Positions 36,570 to 44,930 of a stretch of 64,000 nt of DNA are shown here, in pieces. The translations under genes were made by a program, and so were the position numbers. Numbering within the stretch: position 1 is the stretch's first letter; every line of letters begins with the position of its first letter. The notes beneath the pieces are model-generated. The model searched no databases and had not been told where the DNA came from. It saw nothing but the letters and a program-made list of their open reading frames with translations. The stretch spans positions 1 to 64,000 of the forward strand of contig NZ_WIVE01000002.1 in assembly GCF_009601025.1 (NCBI RefSeq), given 5' to 3'. Source of the DNA: Roseospira navarrensis (lineage in GTDB: Bacteria; Pseudomonadota; Alphaproteobacteria; Rhodospirillales; Rhodospirillaceae).

Positions 36570-37724
36570 CTAGTTCGAACCGCCGGCGAGGGCCGGATGG
36601 ACCACCTTGCCGTCGTGACAGACGCAGGTGCCCTTGATGGTCTCGTCATCCCAGTTCAGCTTGAGCCCCTTGGACTCCTTGTCGAACATGGGGGTGAAGA
36701 AGTTGAAAAGGTTCTTGGCGAACAGCGGGCTGGCGTCGGCGGCCACGCGGGTCGGCAGGTTCGGATAGCCGACGATCTTGACGCCGTGCACCTCGACCAC
36801 CTTGCCGAGCTCGGACAGCTCGCAGTTGCCGCCGGCCTCGACCGCCATGTCCACGATCACCGAGCCCTTCTTCATGCTCTTGACCTGCTCGGCGGTGACC
36901 AGCTTGGGCGCCGGACGGCCGGGGATCAGGGCGGTGGTGATGACGATGTCCGTCTTCTTCAGGACCTCGGAGATGACCTGCTTCTGCTTCTCGAAGTACT
37001 CGGGCGGCATTTCCTTGGCGTAGCCGCCTTCGGTCTCCGCCTGCTTCTCCATCTCCGCGTCCACGGTGACGAACTTACCGCCCAGGCTCTCCACCTGTTC
37101 GCGCGTGGCCGGCCGGACGTCCGTGGCCTGGACCGCGGCGCCCATGCGCTTGGCGGTGGCGACGGCCTGCAGGCCCGCCACACCGGCGCCGAACACCAGC
37201 ACGCGCGCCGGCGGCACGGTGCCGGCGGCGGTCATCATCATGGGAAAGGCGCGCGAGAAGGCGTTGGCCGCCTCGATCACCGCCTTGTAGCCGCCCAGGT
37301 TGGCCTGGGACGACAGGATGTCCATGGACTGCGCGCGGCTGATGCGCGGCATCAGCTCCATGGCGAAGGCCGACACGCCCGCGGCGGCCAGCTTTTCCAC
37401 CATGTCCTTCTGGGTCAGCGCGTTCAGGTGACACATCAGCATCGCGCCCCGTTTCATCAGGGCGATCTCGTCCGTGCCTTCGTCGGCGGTCATCGGACGC
37501 TGGATCTTCCAGACGAGATCCGCGTCCGCCAGCGCGCTTTTGGCGTCCGGGGCGATGGTCACGCCCACGTCCTTGAGCATGGCGTCGGTGACATCGGCGC
37601 CCATCCCGGCGCCGGATTCAACCACCACCTCGACGCCCAGTCCGACCAGCTTCTTGGCGACCTCGGGGGAGATCGCCACGCGCGCCTCGTCGCTGCGGCG
37701 TTCCTTTGGTACGGCGAGTTTCAT
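36570..37724 (-). CDS. pntAA: NAD(P) transhydrogenase subunit alpha part 1 PntAA
   Basis: 384 residues, the soluble NAD(H)-binding domain I related to alanine dehydrogenase. [22 protein letters not shown] at the start, [20 protein letters not shown], the Rossmann motif [20 protein letters not shown], and [13 protein letters not shown] are all present. Its length equals that of R. rubrum PntAA. The start is set at MKLAVPKE (37724); the open frame reaches further upstream but has no similarity there. It heads the operon pntAA-pntAB-pntB. Confidence 0.96.
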   Translation of the reverse strand: MKLAVPKERRSDEARVAISPEVAKKLVGLGVEVVVESGAGMGADVTDAMLKDVGVTIAPDAKSALADADLVWKIQRPMTADEGTDEIALMKRGAMLMCHLNALTQKDMVEKLAAAGVSAFAMELMPRISRAQSMDILSSQANLGGYKAVIEAANAFSRAFPMMMTAAGTVPPARVLVFGAGVAGLQAVATAKRMGAAVQATDVRPATREQVESLGGKFVTVDAEMEKQAETEGGYAKEMPPEYFEKQKQVISEVLKKTDIVITTALIPGRPAPKLVTAEQVKSMKKGSVIVDMAVEAGGNCELSELGKVVEVHGVKIVGYPNLPTRVAADASPLFAKNLFNFFTPMFDKESKGLKLNWDDETIKGTCVCHDGKVVHPALAGGSN

Positions 37725-38237
37725 GGATTGGGACCCTCGATCGATCAACGAATGGCGTTGCAACGCGGAACGGAATCGCCCGCAGCACCGCCGGGATATT
37801 GGAGCCGGTTCGGGTCTCGGCAACATGCCACAGTGAAAAACATAGGCATGCAAACGAGCCCGACGGGAGGGGCGACCCATCCCGAAGTCCGGGGACCCTA
37901 GCCGATCATGACGCGCAAGGCCACTGCCAAGGTCGACTTTTCCGCACCCGCGAACAATTGCCGGGCTCCGAATCCAGATGACAGGGGTGTCATGGTTCGT
38001 GCCCCATCACGAGATCCTTCGCCCCCGTAGGGCGCTCAGGATGACGTGCTCTATTAATAGTGTGTAGTTCTGAGGGAGAGTAGCGACCGAAGGACCTCGT
38101 GAGGCGGGTTCGACCCCATCCGTGTCACAGAACGGCAATCCGGGTTCGGAGCCCCGCGAACAAATGCCGGCCCGTGGACTCTGAACCGGGACCGATGGCA
38201 CGCTGGATCGTCCGCCCACAGTCCATCGGGTTTCGCG
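37725..38237. other. Non-coding gap between pntAA and the DUF3108 gene
   Basis: No gene is supported. It should hold the divergent promoters of the pnt operon and the next gene. It contains the hairpin repeat at 38008-38101; otherwise nothing stands out. Confidence 0.5.
38008..38101. repeat. Hairpin repeat related to the MITE core
   Basis: CACGAGATCCTTCG and CTCAGGATGAC at 38008-38045 are mirrored by TTCTGAG and CGAAGGACCTCGTG at about 38068-38101, around a short AT-rich centre (CTCTATTAATAGTG). The words match the family seen at 16.6, 20.1 and 32.9 kb, but the CAGGTTAAC ends are missing. Confidence 0.6.
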
Positions 38238-39128
38238 ATGTCCTGCCCGCCCCCGGTCTGCCCTGCCGCGCCGCTTCACTGGCGCTGGCCGCGTCGTGCT
38301 CTCGCGACTCTGTTGGGGGCGGCGGCGCTGGTGGTTGGCCCCGGGCCCACGGCGGCCGAGGAGAGCCAGCATCTGCTTTATGAGGCGCGGTTCCTGGGGC
38401 TGCCCGTCGGCGACGTGGCGGTCCACATGACCCGCACCGACGAGGCCTATGCCGTCACCGTCAATGGCCGCGCAACGGGCCTGTACTGGCTGCTGAAGGG
38501 CATCCGCGTCCATCGCGAGGCCCGGGGCCGGATCACGCCCGACGGCGCGCTTGAGCCCGACTCGTACCGGGAAGCCTATCGCGAGTGGGACCGGCAGGGT
38601 GTCCGTCGGGTGGACTTCCACGGCCCGGACGGCCTCCCCCAGGGGTTCAAGAACGGCCGCCCGGTGGACCGCATGGAGGACGAACTACGGATGGGCGCCC
38701 TCGACCCGCTGTCGGCCATCCTCGACCTGCGGACTCGGGTGGGCGACTTGGCGCAAGCCGGCCAGACCGCCCCCGAAACCCTCACCCTGCCCGTCTACGA
38801 CGCCACCGTGCGGTTTGACGCGATGGTGCGACTCGGCACGCCGACCCAGGTGACCGCCGCCGGGCAGCCGTGGCGGGCGCGCGTGGCCACCGTCACCTTC
38901 GACCCCCTGGGCGGATTCAGCGACAAGCACGCCGCGGAGTATCGCCGGGGCGGGTCGCGCCTCACGCTGACGGATCACACTGCCGCGATTCCTCTGCGCT
39001 TCGAGCTGGAGCAGGGCTGGGGCGCCTTTGATCTCGTCTATGTGGGCCGATGCGGCCAGGTCCCGACCCCCTGCCCGGACAACGAGGTGGACCCCCTGGA
39101 CTCGACCGAATATACCAACGAGCGATGA
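38238..39128 (+). CDS. DUF3108 domain-containing exported protein
   Basis: 296 residues. A basic N-terminus (HWRWPRRA) and hydrophobic stretch (TLLGAAALVVGPGPTAAEE) form a likely signal peptide. The mature part begins LLYEARFLGLPVGDVAVHM, a pattern of DUF3108 beta-sheet proteins in the periplasm. A pair of cysteines near the end (GRCGQVPTPC) may form a disulfide. Function unknown. The frame also allows starts slightly later, and the first ATG is kept only because it precedes the signal sequence. The next gene starts 70 bases on. Confidence 0.7.
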   Translation: MSCPPPVCPAAPLHWRWPRRALATLLGAAALVVGPGPTAAEESQHLLYEARFLGLPVGDVAVHMTRTDEAYAVTVNGRATGLYWLLKGIRVHREARGRITPDGALEPDSYREAYREWDRQGVRRVDFHGPDGLPQGFKNGRPVDRMEDELRMGALDPLSAILDLRTRVGDLAQAGQTAPETLTLPVYDATVRFDAMVRLGTPTQVTAAGQPWRARVATVTFDPLGGFSDKHAAEYRRGGSRLTLTDHTAAIPLRFELEQGWGAFDLVYVGRCGQVPTPCPDNEVDPLDSTEYTNER

Positions 39129-39198
39129 GGATTTGCGGGACCGGCCGGCGGCGGCGGCTCCGCGCGCACGGACCAGAGCCTGAACACGGAGGACCCCG

Positions 39199-39753
39199 GT
39201 GGCGCTGCACGAACCGACCAACGACGAACGCTACCTCGCGCAGCCGCGCGGCGCGCCCGTGATCGTGACCACGCTCGGCTGGGCGCTCGGGGCGCTGGCC
39301 GCGGCGTTGCTGCTCACCCTGGACTCGCCCCTGCAGGCCCGGGCCCTGGAGCTTTATACGGCCACGTTCGGCACCCCGCGCGAGGGCGCCGCGCCCGAAC
39401 TCCAACTCGCGGGCGTGATCGTGTTCGGCATCGCCGGAGTCATGGTGGGCCTGTTCTCGTCGTTCATGACCGACCTGATCGACGGCGTGCCCAAGGTCGA
39501 TCTGCGGGCCGGCAACCTGATGGTGCTGATCCTGTGGATCGTGACCGTCGCCCCCTTCGCGCTGGCCGGGTTCCCGTTCCTGGTCCCGATCGTGGCCGGG
39601 TTCGTCGGATGGCGGCGCTCGCGCGGGTTCCGGCCCATCTCACGGCGCACCCAGACCGCCGTGTGGGTGGTCTTCTCGGCCATGGGCGTGCTGGCGATCG
39701 GTTTCCTGATGTTCGTCCGGCCCGACCTGGGCACCGTCGTCCGCTTCGGCTGA
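39199..39753 (+). CDS. Hypothetical membrane protein, four helices
   Basis: 184 residues starting at GTG with GGAGGACC upstream. About four membrane helices are visible (VIVTTLGWALGALAAALLL, LAGVIVFGIAGVMVGLF, LMVLILWIVTVAPFALAGF, AVWVVFSAMGVLAIGFLMF). A basic loop WRRSRGFRPISRRTQ suggests a cytoplasmic turn. I do not recognise the family. The gene sits among other small membrane proteins of unknown role. Confidence 0.7.
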   Translation: MALHEPTNDERYLAQPRGAPVIVTTLGWALGALAAALLLTLDSPLQARALELYTATFGTPREGAAPELQLAGVIVFGIAGVMVGLFSSFMTDLIDGVPKVDLRAGNLMVLILWIVTVAPFALAGFPFLVPIVAGFVGWRRSRGFRPISRRTQTAVWVVFSAMGVLAIGFLMFVRPDLGTVVRFG

Positions 39754-39792
39754 TCGGCCCGCACGGCCGCCCCCGTCTCAGGGCTTTCCGAG

Positions 39793-39830
39793 GACGCCCT
39801 CTTGTTCCATGATGGAAACAAAAGGGCGTC
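39793..39830. repeat. Stem-loop between two membrane-protein genes
   Basis: GACGCCCTCTTGTTCC at 39793-39808 pairs with GGAAACAAAAGGGCGTC at 39814-39830, nearly perfectly, with a 5-base loop. It starts 40 bases after the previous stop and ends 51 bases before the next start. No T-run follows, but the stem itself has A and T runs, so it could act as a weak terminator. Confidence 0.5.
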
Positions 39831-39881
39831 GGCCGTCCCGTCCGGGGGCGGGCCGCGCGCCCCTGGGAGGGAGGCCGCGTC

Positions 39882-40694
39882 ATGCCCACCGAACCGCCCG
39901 CGACGGCGGCCGTCGAATCACGCCCCGTGTTGTCCGACAGGGTCGCCACCGTCACCCTGGATCATCCCTGGCAGTGGTTGCAGGCCGGCTGGCGGGACCT
40001 GGTGACCGCATGGCCGGTGAGCCTGGGGCTCGGCGCCCTGTTCACGGGCACGGGCCTGCTGCTGAGCCTGGGGCTCGCGCTGGCCGGGATGGGGTACCTC
40101 ATCACCTCGACCATCGCCGGATTCATGCTGGTGGCCCCGGGGCTGGCCATGGGCTTCTACGACATCAGCCGCCGTCTTGAGCGGGGCGAACGGCCGAGCG
40201 TGTGGTCGGCGCTGACCGCGTGGCGCACGAACCCGGTCCACATGCTGTCGTTCGGCATCGCGCTGATGTTCTTCATGATGATCTGGCTGCGCTTCGCCGC
40301 CCTGGTGTTCGCGATCTTCTTCCCGTACGTCAGCATGTCCTGGGGCAGCATGCTGAACCAGACGCTGTCGGCCGAGGGGTTGGTGTTCCTGGCCGTGGGC
40401 GGCGCGGTGGGGGCCGTGTTCGCGGCCATCGCGTTCATGTGCGCCGCCGTGTCCATGCCCATGATGATGGACCGCCGCAGCGACGTGTTCGAAGCGGTCG
40501 TCACCAGCATCCTGGCCGTGGTCCGCAATCCGGCGCCCATGGCCCTGTGGGCCGGGCTGATCGTGGTGTTCACCGAGGCCGGGTTGGTGACGCTCCTGAT
40601 CGGCCTGACCGTGACGCTGCCCCTGATCGGACATGCGTCCTGGCACGCTTACAGAACGCTGGTGCCGGACGACGCAGGCGGAACACCGGAGTGA
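39882..40694 (+). CDS. DUF2189 family inner-membrane protein
   Basis: 270 residues. After about 35 polar residues comes WLQAGWRDLVTAWPVSLGLG, the opening of DUF2189 proteins. About six membrane helices follow, with GFYDISRRLERGERPS in a cytoplasmic loop, another family mark. The C-terminal helix pair surrounds FTEAGLVTLL. DUF2189 genes often lie near cytochrome oxidase genes, but none is seen here. Function unknown. Confidence 0.82.
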   Translation: MPTEPPATAAVESRPVLSDRVATVTLDHPWQWLQAGWRDLVTAWPVSLGLGALFTGTGLLLSLGLALAGMGYLITSTIAGFMLVAPGLAMGFYDISRRLERGERPSVWSALTAWRTNPVHMLSFGIALMFFMMIWLRFAALVFAIFFPYVSMSWGSMLNQTLSAEGLVFLAVGGAVGAVFAAIAFMCAAVSMPMMMDRRSDVFEAVVTSILAVVRNPAPMALWAGLIVVFTEAGLVTLLIGLTVTLPLIGHASWHAYRTLVPDDAGGTPE

Positions 40695-40703
40695 GCCGGG
40701 GGA

Positions 40704-40952
40704 TCAGTACTTGTCCTCGGCGAGGCTCATCACCCCGACCCCGATGGCGACACTGCCGAAAGTGACGAACAGCCCGGCGAACAACAGCACCAGGTTCAGC
40801 GCCCAGTGCTCGGAGGCCATGGCCAGGGTGCCGATGCCGCCGACATCGAACCACAGCAGGCTGACTCCGAAACTGACCGCCCCCGCCAGTCCGTAGACGA
40901 CGTGCTGCAGCATGAAGACGATGGCGTTGCGCTCGTGGCGGGGCATGGGCAT
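40704..40952 (-). CDS. Small two-helix membrane protein
   Basis: 82 residues, MPMPRHERNAIVFMLQHVVYG onwards. Two hydrophobic segments follow (YGLAGAVSFGVSLLWF and LNLVLLFAGLFVTFGSVAIGVGVM), then the acidic end SLAEDKY. No family is recognised. The start at 40952 is chosen because the coding signature begins at MPMPRH; the frame extends to 41036 without support. It converges with the DUF2189 gene, nine bases apart. Confidence 0.6.
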   Translation of the reverse strand: MPMPRHERNAIVFMLQHVVYGLAGAVSFGVSLLWFDVGGIGTLAMASEHWALNLVLLFAGLFVTFGSVAIGVGVMSLAEDKY

Positions 40953-41318
40953 GGGAGCCCCCTTCTCTGACACGGATCGGCGATGGGCCGGAACATCCAG
41001 AACCCGAGCATGACGCTCGGACATGGACATCGTCAACGGCGCAACCGGATCACAAGCCAGGGGCAGACCACAAAAAAAAAGAAGCGGTCAGGCGCCCGGT
41101 CGGGGGGGAGGGACCGGGCGCCTTCCGCTCCAGCAGGAGCACGAGGATCGGACAGGGGGGCGGACCGATCCTCGCCGAAGCGAAGCGGCCATTGTCATGG
41201 CCGCCCGCCTTGAGTCAGCAGATGGGGTGACCCGCCCGGGAATAAAATCGCAGCCCGCGCATGACGCCCATGCAGATTTCGCATGCAACCGTTCGTGCCC
41301 AGGGGCGTTGATGTTCCC
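40953..41318. other. Non-coding gap with strong hairpins
   Basis: No gene seen. Besides the xthA terminator, a perfect 10-bp stem CGAGGATCGG/CCGATCCTCG at 41142-41151 and 41165-41174 is present. Confidence 0.5.
41071..41129 (-). terminator. Intrinsic terminator for xthA
   Basis: On the reverse strand, AGCGG and GGCGCCCGGTC are matched by GACCGGGCGCC and CCGCT (small internal loop, 10-base apical loop), followed by TTC and nine T residues. It is about 190 bases downstream of the xthA stop. Confidence 0.8.
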
Positions 41319-42119
41319 TCAGGCGCGCAACCGCACCCAGACGGGCGTGTGATCGGACGCCTTGGGGGCCCCGCGCGGCGTGCGGTCCACATCGGCGTCG
41401 TCCAGGCGGTCGGCGGCCCGTGGCGACAGCAACAGGTGGTCGATCCGCAACCCGTTGTCCTTCTGCCACGCCCCGCCCTGGTAGTCCCAGAAGGTATACA
41501 CGCCGGGTCGGGGATGGCGGACCGCGATGGCCTCCGTGTAGCCCAGGTGCAGCAGGGCGCGGAACCGTTCCCGGCTTTCCGGCCGGCACAGGGCATCGTC
41601 CACCCAACCGGCCGGGTCATAGACATCGCCGTCGGTCGGACAGACGTTGTAGTCCCCGCCCAGCACGACCGTCTCGTCCAGCCGCACCAGCCGCGCCGCA
41701 TGGGCGCGCAGGCGCTCCATCCAGGCCAGCTTGTAGGCGAACTTGGGCGAGTCGCTCGGATTCCCGTTCGGCAGGTAGATCGAGGCCACCCGGATCGGGT
41801 CCGTGCCCCCCACCACCGCCTCGATGTAGCGGGCCTGCTCGTCCCCGGAATCGTCCGGCTCTCCGGGCCGATCGGGCAGGCCCCGGGTCACGTCCTCCAG
41901 ACCGATGCGAGACAGGATCGCCACGCCGTTGTATGATTTCTGGCCGTGGACCGCGCATTGATAGCCTAGGTCCTCCAGCGGTTCGGCCGGAAAGCCCTCG
42001 TCCACGGTCTTGATCTCCTGCATCAGGACCACATCGGGCCGGGCCGTTTCCAGCCAGCCGAGGACCGCAGGAAGGCGGGCCTTGATCGAATTGACGTTCC
42101 AGGTGGCGATGGTCGGCAT
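41319..42119 (-). CDS. xthA: Exodeoxyribonuclease III
   Basis: 266-residue AP endonuclease/3'-5' exonuclease of base excision repair. Motifs: ATWNVNSIKARL, LMQEIKTVD (metal Glu), YLPNGNP, GGDYNVCPTDGDVYDP, RIDHLLLSP and ASDHTPVWVRL (catalytic Asp-His). The start is taken at MPTIATWN (42119), since the preceding codons lack similarity. It is the true Xth, distinct from the EEP protein at 3 kb. Confidence 0.95.
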   Translation of the reverse strand: MPTIATWNVNSIKARLPAVLGWLETARPDVVLMQEIKTVDEGFPAEPLEDLGYQCAVHGQKSYNGVAILSRIGLEDVTRGLPDRPGEPDDSGDEQARYIEAVVGGTDPIRVASIYLPNGNPSDSPKFAYKLAWMERLRAHAARLVRLDETVVLGGDYNVCPTDGDVYDPAGWVDDALCRPESRERFRALLHLGYTEAIAVRHPRPGVYTFWDYQGGAWQKDNGLRIDHLLLSPRAADRLDDADVDRTPRGAPKASDHTPVWVRLRA

Positions 42120-42228
42120 GGTGCGCAGATCCCAGAAAGGTGGCCTGCCCGGGGGCAAAAGCGGTGTGGCGCGCCATCATCCGCAGGACGGCCCGGCGGT
42201 TCAAGGACAGCGGTCCGCGCGCCGAGGT

Positions 42229-42933
42229 GTGGCGTGGACAGCCCGGCTGCTCGGTCTGGGCCTGCTGATGATGGGCCTGATGGTGGTGGGCCTTTTGCCG
42301 GCGCCCGCGGTGGCGGCGAGCTGCCCGGGCGAGCGCCGCCCCGTCACGGTGGAGTTCAGCACGCGGTTCGATACGGCCAGCCTGGACCACACGCGGCGCA
42401 AGGAATACATCCACGGCCTGTTCATCAAACAGAACGCCCTGAACCGGCGCCCCCACGGCGGCGCGCAGGAGATGGCGGTCGGCCTCACCGCCACGCAGTC
42501 CCAGTTCGGCTTCAACACCAACGTGCAGGTCTATCGCCGCGAAGGCGGCGGCTATTGCGCCTATCTGCGCAGTGTCGAGTCCTATCTCAACCAGATCGAC
42601 ACCAAGGTCTATGTCTCGCGCGACTTCCCGCGCCACTCCTGCGCCTACGAGGTCACCTACGCGCACGAGAAGAAGCACGTCGGCATTTACTACTTCACCC
42701 AGAAGGACTTCGCGCCCCGCATCGAGGCCCGACTGCGCGACCTGGTCTCCAACACAGCCCCGCGCGTGGTGGGCTCCGTGGAGGAAGCCCGCCGGGTCCA
42801 CGCCCGCGAGATCAATGCGGGCATGCAGCCCATCCTGGACGCGCTGGAGGCCGAGCGGACGCGGCGCAACGGCATGCTGGACACGCCGGAGAATTACGCC
42901 CGGGAACAGGCCAAGTGCGACAATTGGTACTAG
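42229..42933 (+). CDS. Exported HExxH protein, putative metalloprotease-like
   Basis: About 234 residues. A signal peptide (RLLGLGLLMMGLMVVGLLPAPAVAAS) leads to a mature domain with AHEKKHVGIYYF, an HExxH zinc motif near residue 145. Four cysteines lie in the exported part. The layout resembles the DUF922-type putative secreted Zn proteases, but this is judged by motif only. The GTG at 42229 gives a good signal peptide but has a poor ribosome site; GTG 42165 is an alternative. The gene stands between xthA (divergent) and a methyltransferase-like gene. Confidence 0.65.
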   Translation: MAWTARLLGLGLLMMGLMVVGLLPAPAVAASCPGERRPVTVEFSTRFDTASLDHTRRKEYIHGLFIKQNALNRRPHGGAQEMAVGLTATQSQFGFNTNVQVYRREGGGYCAYLRSVESYLNQIDTKVYVSRDFPRHSCAYEVTYAHEKKHVGIYYFTQKDFAPRIEARLRDLVSNTAPRVVGSVEEARRVHAREINAGMQPILDALEAERTRRNGMLDTPENYAREQAKCDNWY

Positions 42934-43073
42934 CCTCCGGCGGTGAACCCCATCCGTGTCATGCCCGCCGGGCATTTGCCAAGCCGGCCCGAATGGGATA
43001 GTCGAACGGCAGCACCGCATCCCGCTGCCCTCTCTCCCATCCCCCGCCCGATGCCGCCGGCGAGAGGCCCCGC

Positions 43074-43958
43074 ATGACCCCTGACCAGTTCCGTCAGCGC
43101 CGCAAGACCGACCTGCGCGCCCTGCCGCCCGGCATCGCGCCATGGATCGCGCCCGCCGGCGACGACGCCGACGAACCGCCCGAACCCATTGATCTGGCGC
43201 TGAGTCTGCTCGACCCGGCGCGGACGCCGGCGCCCCTCTACGCGAGCGCCGATGCCGCCCGCGCCGCCCAGAGTTTCGCCGTCACCCGTCTGGTGTTGGA
43301 AAGCCTGGGGCGCGAGGGCCGGCTGCCCGCCCTGCCCGCCGGGCCGCTGGCGCTGGACATCCGCAACGCCGAGGACTACCGCTTCCAGGACCTCTACCCG
43401 CGCCCGCCGCGCTGGCAGACCCGCCGCATCCTGGACTTCCATCCGGGCGTGGGCCGGCAGGTCAACATCTGGTGCCAGGAGGTGCCCGGGCTGGTCTACT
43501 GCGCCATGGAGTCGGACGAGGCCGCCTACATCGCCCAGGCCGAGTACTTCCGGCACGGCAACGTCCTTCCCGTGATGGACTATGTGGCCGAGCCCCGCGA
43601 CTTCGCCGTGCGCGAGCGGGCCGGGATCTACCACCTGCCCACCTGGCGCTTCGACCTGCTGCCGCCCGGGTTCTTCGACATGATCCTGTGCGTGGACGTG
43701 CTGCCGCATCTGTCGCAGCGGCTGGTCCGGCACATGCTGCCGCTGTTCCATCGCTGCCTCGCGACGGGCGGCGGGCTGTACGTGCGCGACGACGCCGACG
43801 CGGGCTTCGACCACGAGTTGGAGCGCACCCTCAGCCAGCTCGGCTTCGTGCTGGAGTTCCGGCCCTACCTGTACCCCGGCGAGGACATCCACGGCCTGCC
43901 CCGCCTGTGGCGCAAGATCGACCCGCGCAAACCGGCGGCCGGACGGCCGGTGGGGTGA
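43074..43958 (+). CDS. SAM-dependent methyltransferase-like protein
   Basis: 294 residues. A central class I methyltransferase core is suggested by ILDFHPGVGRQVNIW (glycine-rich motif I variant), YCAMESDEAAYIAQ (acidic end of strand 2) and FFDMILCVDVLPHL (motif IV/post region), then LPLFHRCLATGGGLYVRDD, typical of strand 5 in methyltransferases. The glycine loop is less regular than usual. It may be a sugar or small-molecule O-methyltransferase, but the substrate is unknown. It lies 37 bases upstream of the HicB gene. Confidence 0.65.
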   Translation: MTPDQFRQRRKTDLRALPPGIAPWIAPAGDDADEPPEPIDLALSLLDPARTPAPLYASADAARAAQSFAVTRLVLESLGREGRLPALPAGPLALDIRNAEDYRFQDLYPRPPRWQTRRILDFHPGVGRQVNIWCQEVPGLVYCAMESDEAAYIAQAEYFRHGNVLPVMDYVAEPRDFAVRERAGIYHLPTWRFDLLPPGFFDMILCVDVLPHLSQRLVRHMLPLFHRCLATGGGLYVRDDADAGFDHELERTLSQLGFVLEFRPYLYPGEDIHGLPRLWRKIDPRKPAAGRPVG

Positions 43959-43995
43959 GGGGCATCGGGTTTGCACTGAAGAAGGAACCCCAGCC

Positions 43996-44364
43996 ATGCG
44001 CCGCACCTATCCAGCCGTCTTGGACCGGGACGGCAGCCTCTACGGGATCACGTTCCCCGACGTTCCGGGGTGCATCAGCGCAGGCGACACCGTCGAAGCC
44101 GCCGGCGCGGGCGGCACGGAGGCCCTGACCGGGCACATCGCCTGCATGGTCGAGGACGGCGATGCCCTCCCCGACCCGACCCCGCTGGAGTATGACACGT
44201 GGAAACCGGACAAGTCCGTGGTCTGCGTCACCCTGGTGAGCGTGCCGGTGCCCGGGCGGGTGCAGCGATACAACGTGACCCTGGACGAAAGCCTTGTGGC
44301 CGAAATCGATCAGATGGCCGGGCGCGGCAACCGCTCCCGCTTCCTGGCCGAAGCCGCGCGGTAG
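43996..44364 (+). CDS. hicB: HicB-type antitoxin, C-terminus cut by an in-frame stop
   Basis: 122 residues. The N-terminal HicB domain (about 1-65: YPAVLDRDGSLYGITFPDVPGC, GDTVEAAGAGGTEAL) is followed by a ribbon-helix-helix segment (YNVTLDESLVAEIDQMAGRGNRSRFLAEAAR). Family members usually continue AAR-x-KL and end ten or more residues later. Here a TAG at 44362-44364 ends it at AAR, yet the same frame goes on with KLVRAQREDTAA to TAA at 44401-44403. Changing TAG to GAG would restore AAREKL. Thus the gene looks recently shortened. There is no HicA toxin gene next to it. DNA binding may be weakened, though most of the helix is intact. Confidence 0.75.
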   Translation: MRRTYPAVLDRDGSLYGITFPDVPGCISAGDTVEAAGAGGTEALTGHIACMVEDGDALPDPTPLEYDTWKPDKSVVCVTLVSVPVPGRVQRYNVTLDESLVAEIDQMAGRGNRSRFLAEAAR

Positions 44365-44403
44365 AAGCTGGTCCGTGCGCAGCGTGAGGATACGGCGGCA
44401 TAA

Positions 44404-44930
44404 GAAAGAGGCGTTGCGCTTTTTCCGCGATCACCTGCCGGTCATACTGAATGCGCCGCCGGAACATTCAGGACCGTTCTTCCAGGACCAACAATCGCGA
44501 TCTTCACTGCCGTCGCCAGTGTCATGGCCCGGATGCAGGCCGCGTGCCTTTGCCCCGTTCAGGCGCGTGGTGTCGGCGCGGCCGGGTGCGCACGCCTTGG
44601 TGCCTTGGTGTCTTGGTGGTCTCTTCTTCCGAACGCCTGCCAGGATTGGAACCACCAAGGCACAAAGACACCAAGGCGAGGCGTCTCCTCCCTGCCGTCG
44701 TCATATCCCGCAGCAGGTCTGGTCATCGGCGCCCGAGATCCGTCGTGGTCGTTGGCCATTCAGGATGACGACGAAGGCCATCGGCGCGTTGCCCGCCGCT
44801 ATCGCGGCGGTCGAACGCATCCCACGCGTGGGCGCTTCCCCCCTCCCGACCTCCCCCCAGAAGGGGGGAGGCGTTTGGGTGGTGCCCCGCCAACCCGAAC
44901 GGATTGTGCGGCCAGGGGATGACCGCCGGC
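44404..44930. other. Repeat-rich non-coding gap
   Basis: No gene is supported in 527 bases. It holds the large inverted repeat at 44593-44678. A degraded copy of the GAGATCC...TCAGGATGAC repeat words lies at about 44734-44769, and a C-run/G-run hairpin (CCTCCCCCC-AGAA-GGGGGGAGG) at about 44848-44870. It separates the broken hicB from the end of the mutase operon and looks like a sink for small intergenic repeats. Confidence 0.55.
44593..44678. repeat. 28-bp inverted repeat of the CCTTGGTG/CACCAAGG type
   Basis: CGCCTTGGTGCCTTGGTG and onwards at 44593-44620 is mirrored at 44651-44678 with 25 of 28 matches and a 30-base spacer. Each arm also contains internal tandem CTTGGTG heptamers. No coding potential is seen. 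Confidence 0.75.

Noticed and set aside
34651-36573. A 640-codon plus-strand frame opposite pntB and pntAB
   Set aside because: His/Gln/Gly-rich translation without domains, antisense to conserved transhydrogenase genes.
41071-41080. Homopolymer run of nine A residues as a possible slippage site
   Set aside because: It lies in non-coding DNA and is explained as the T-run of the reverse-strand xthA terminator.
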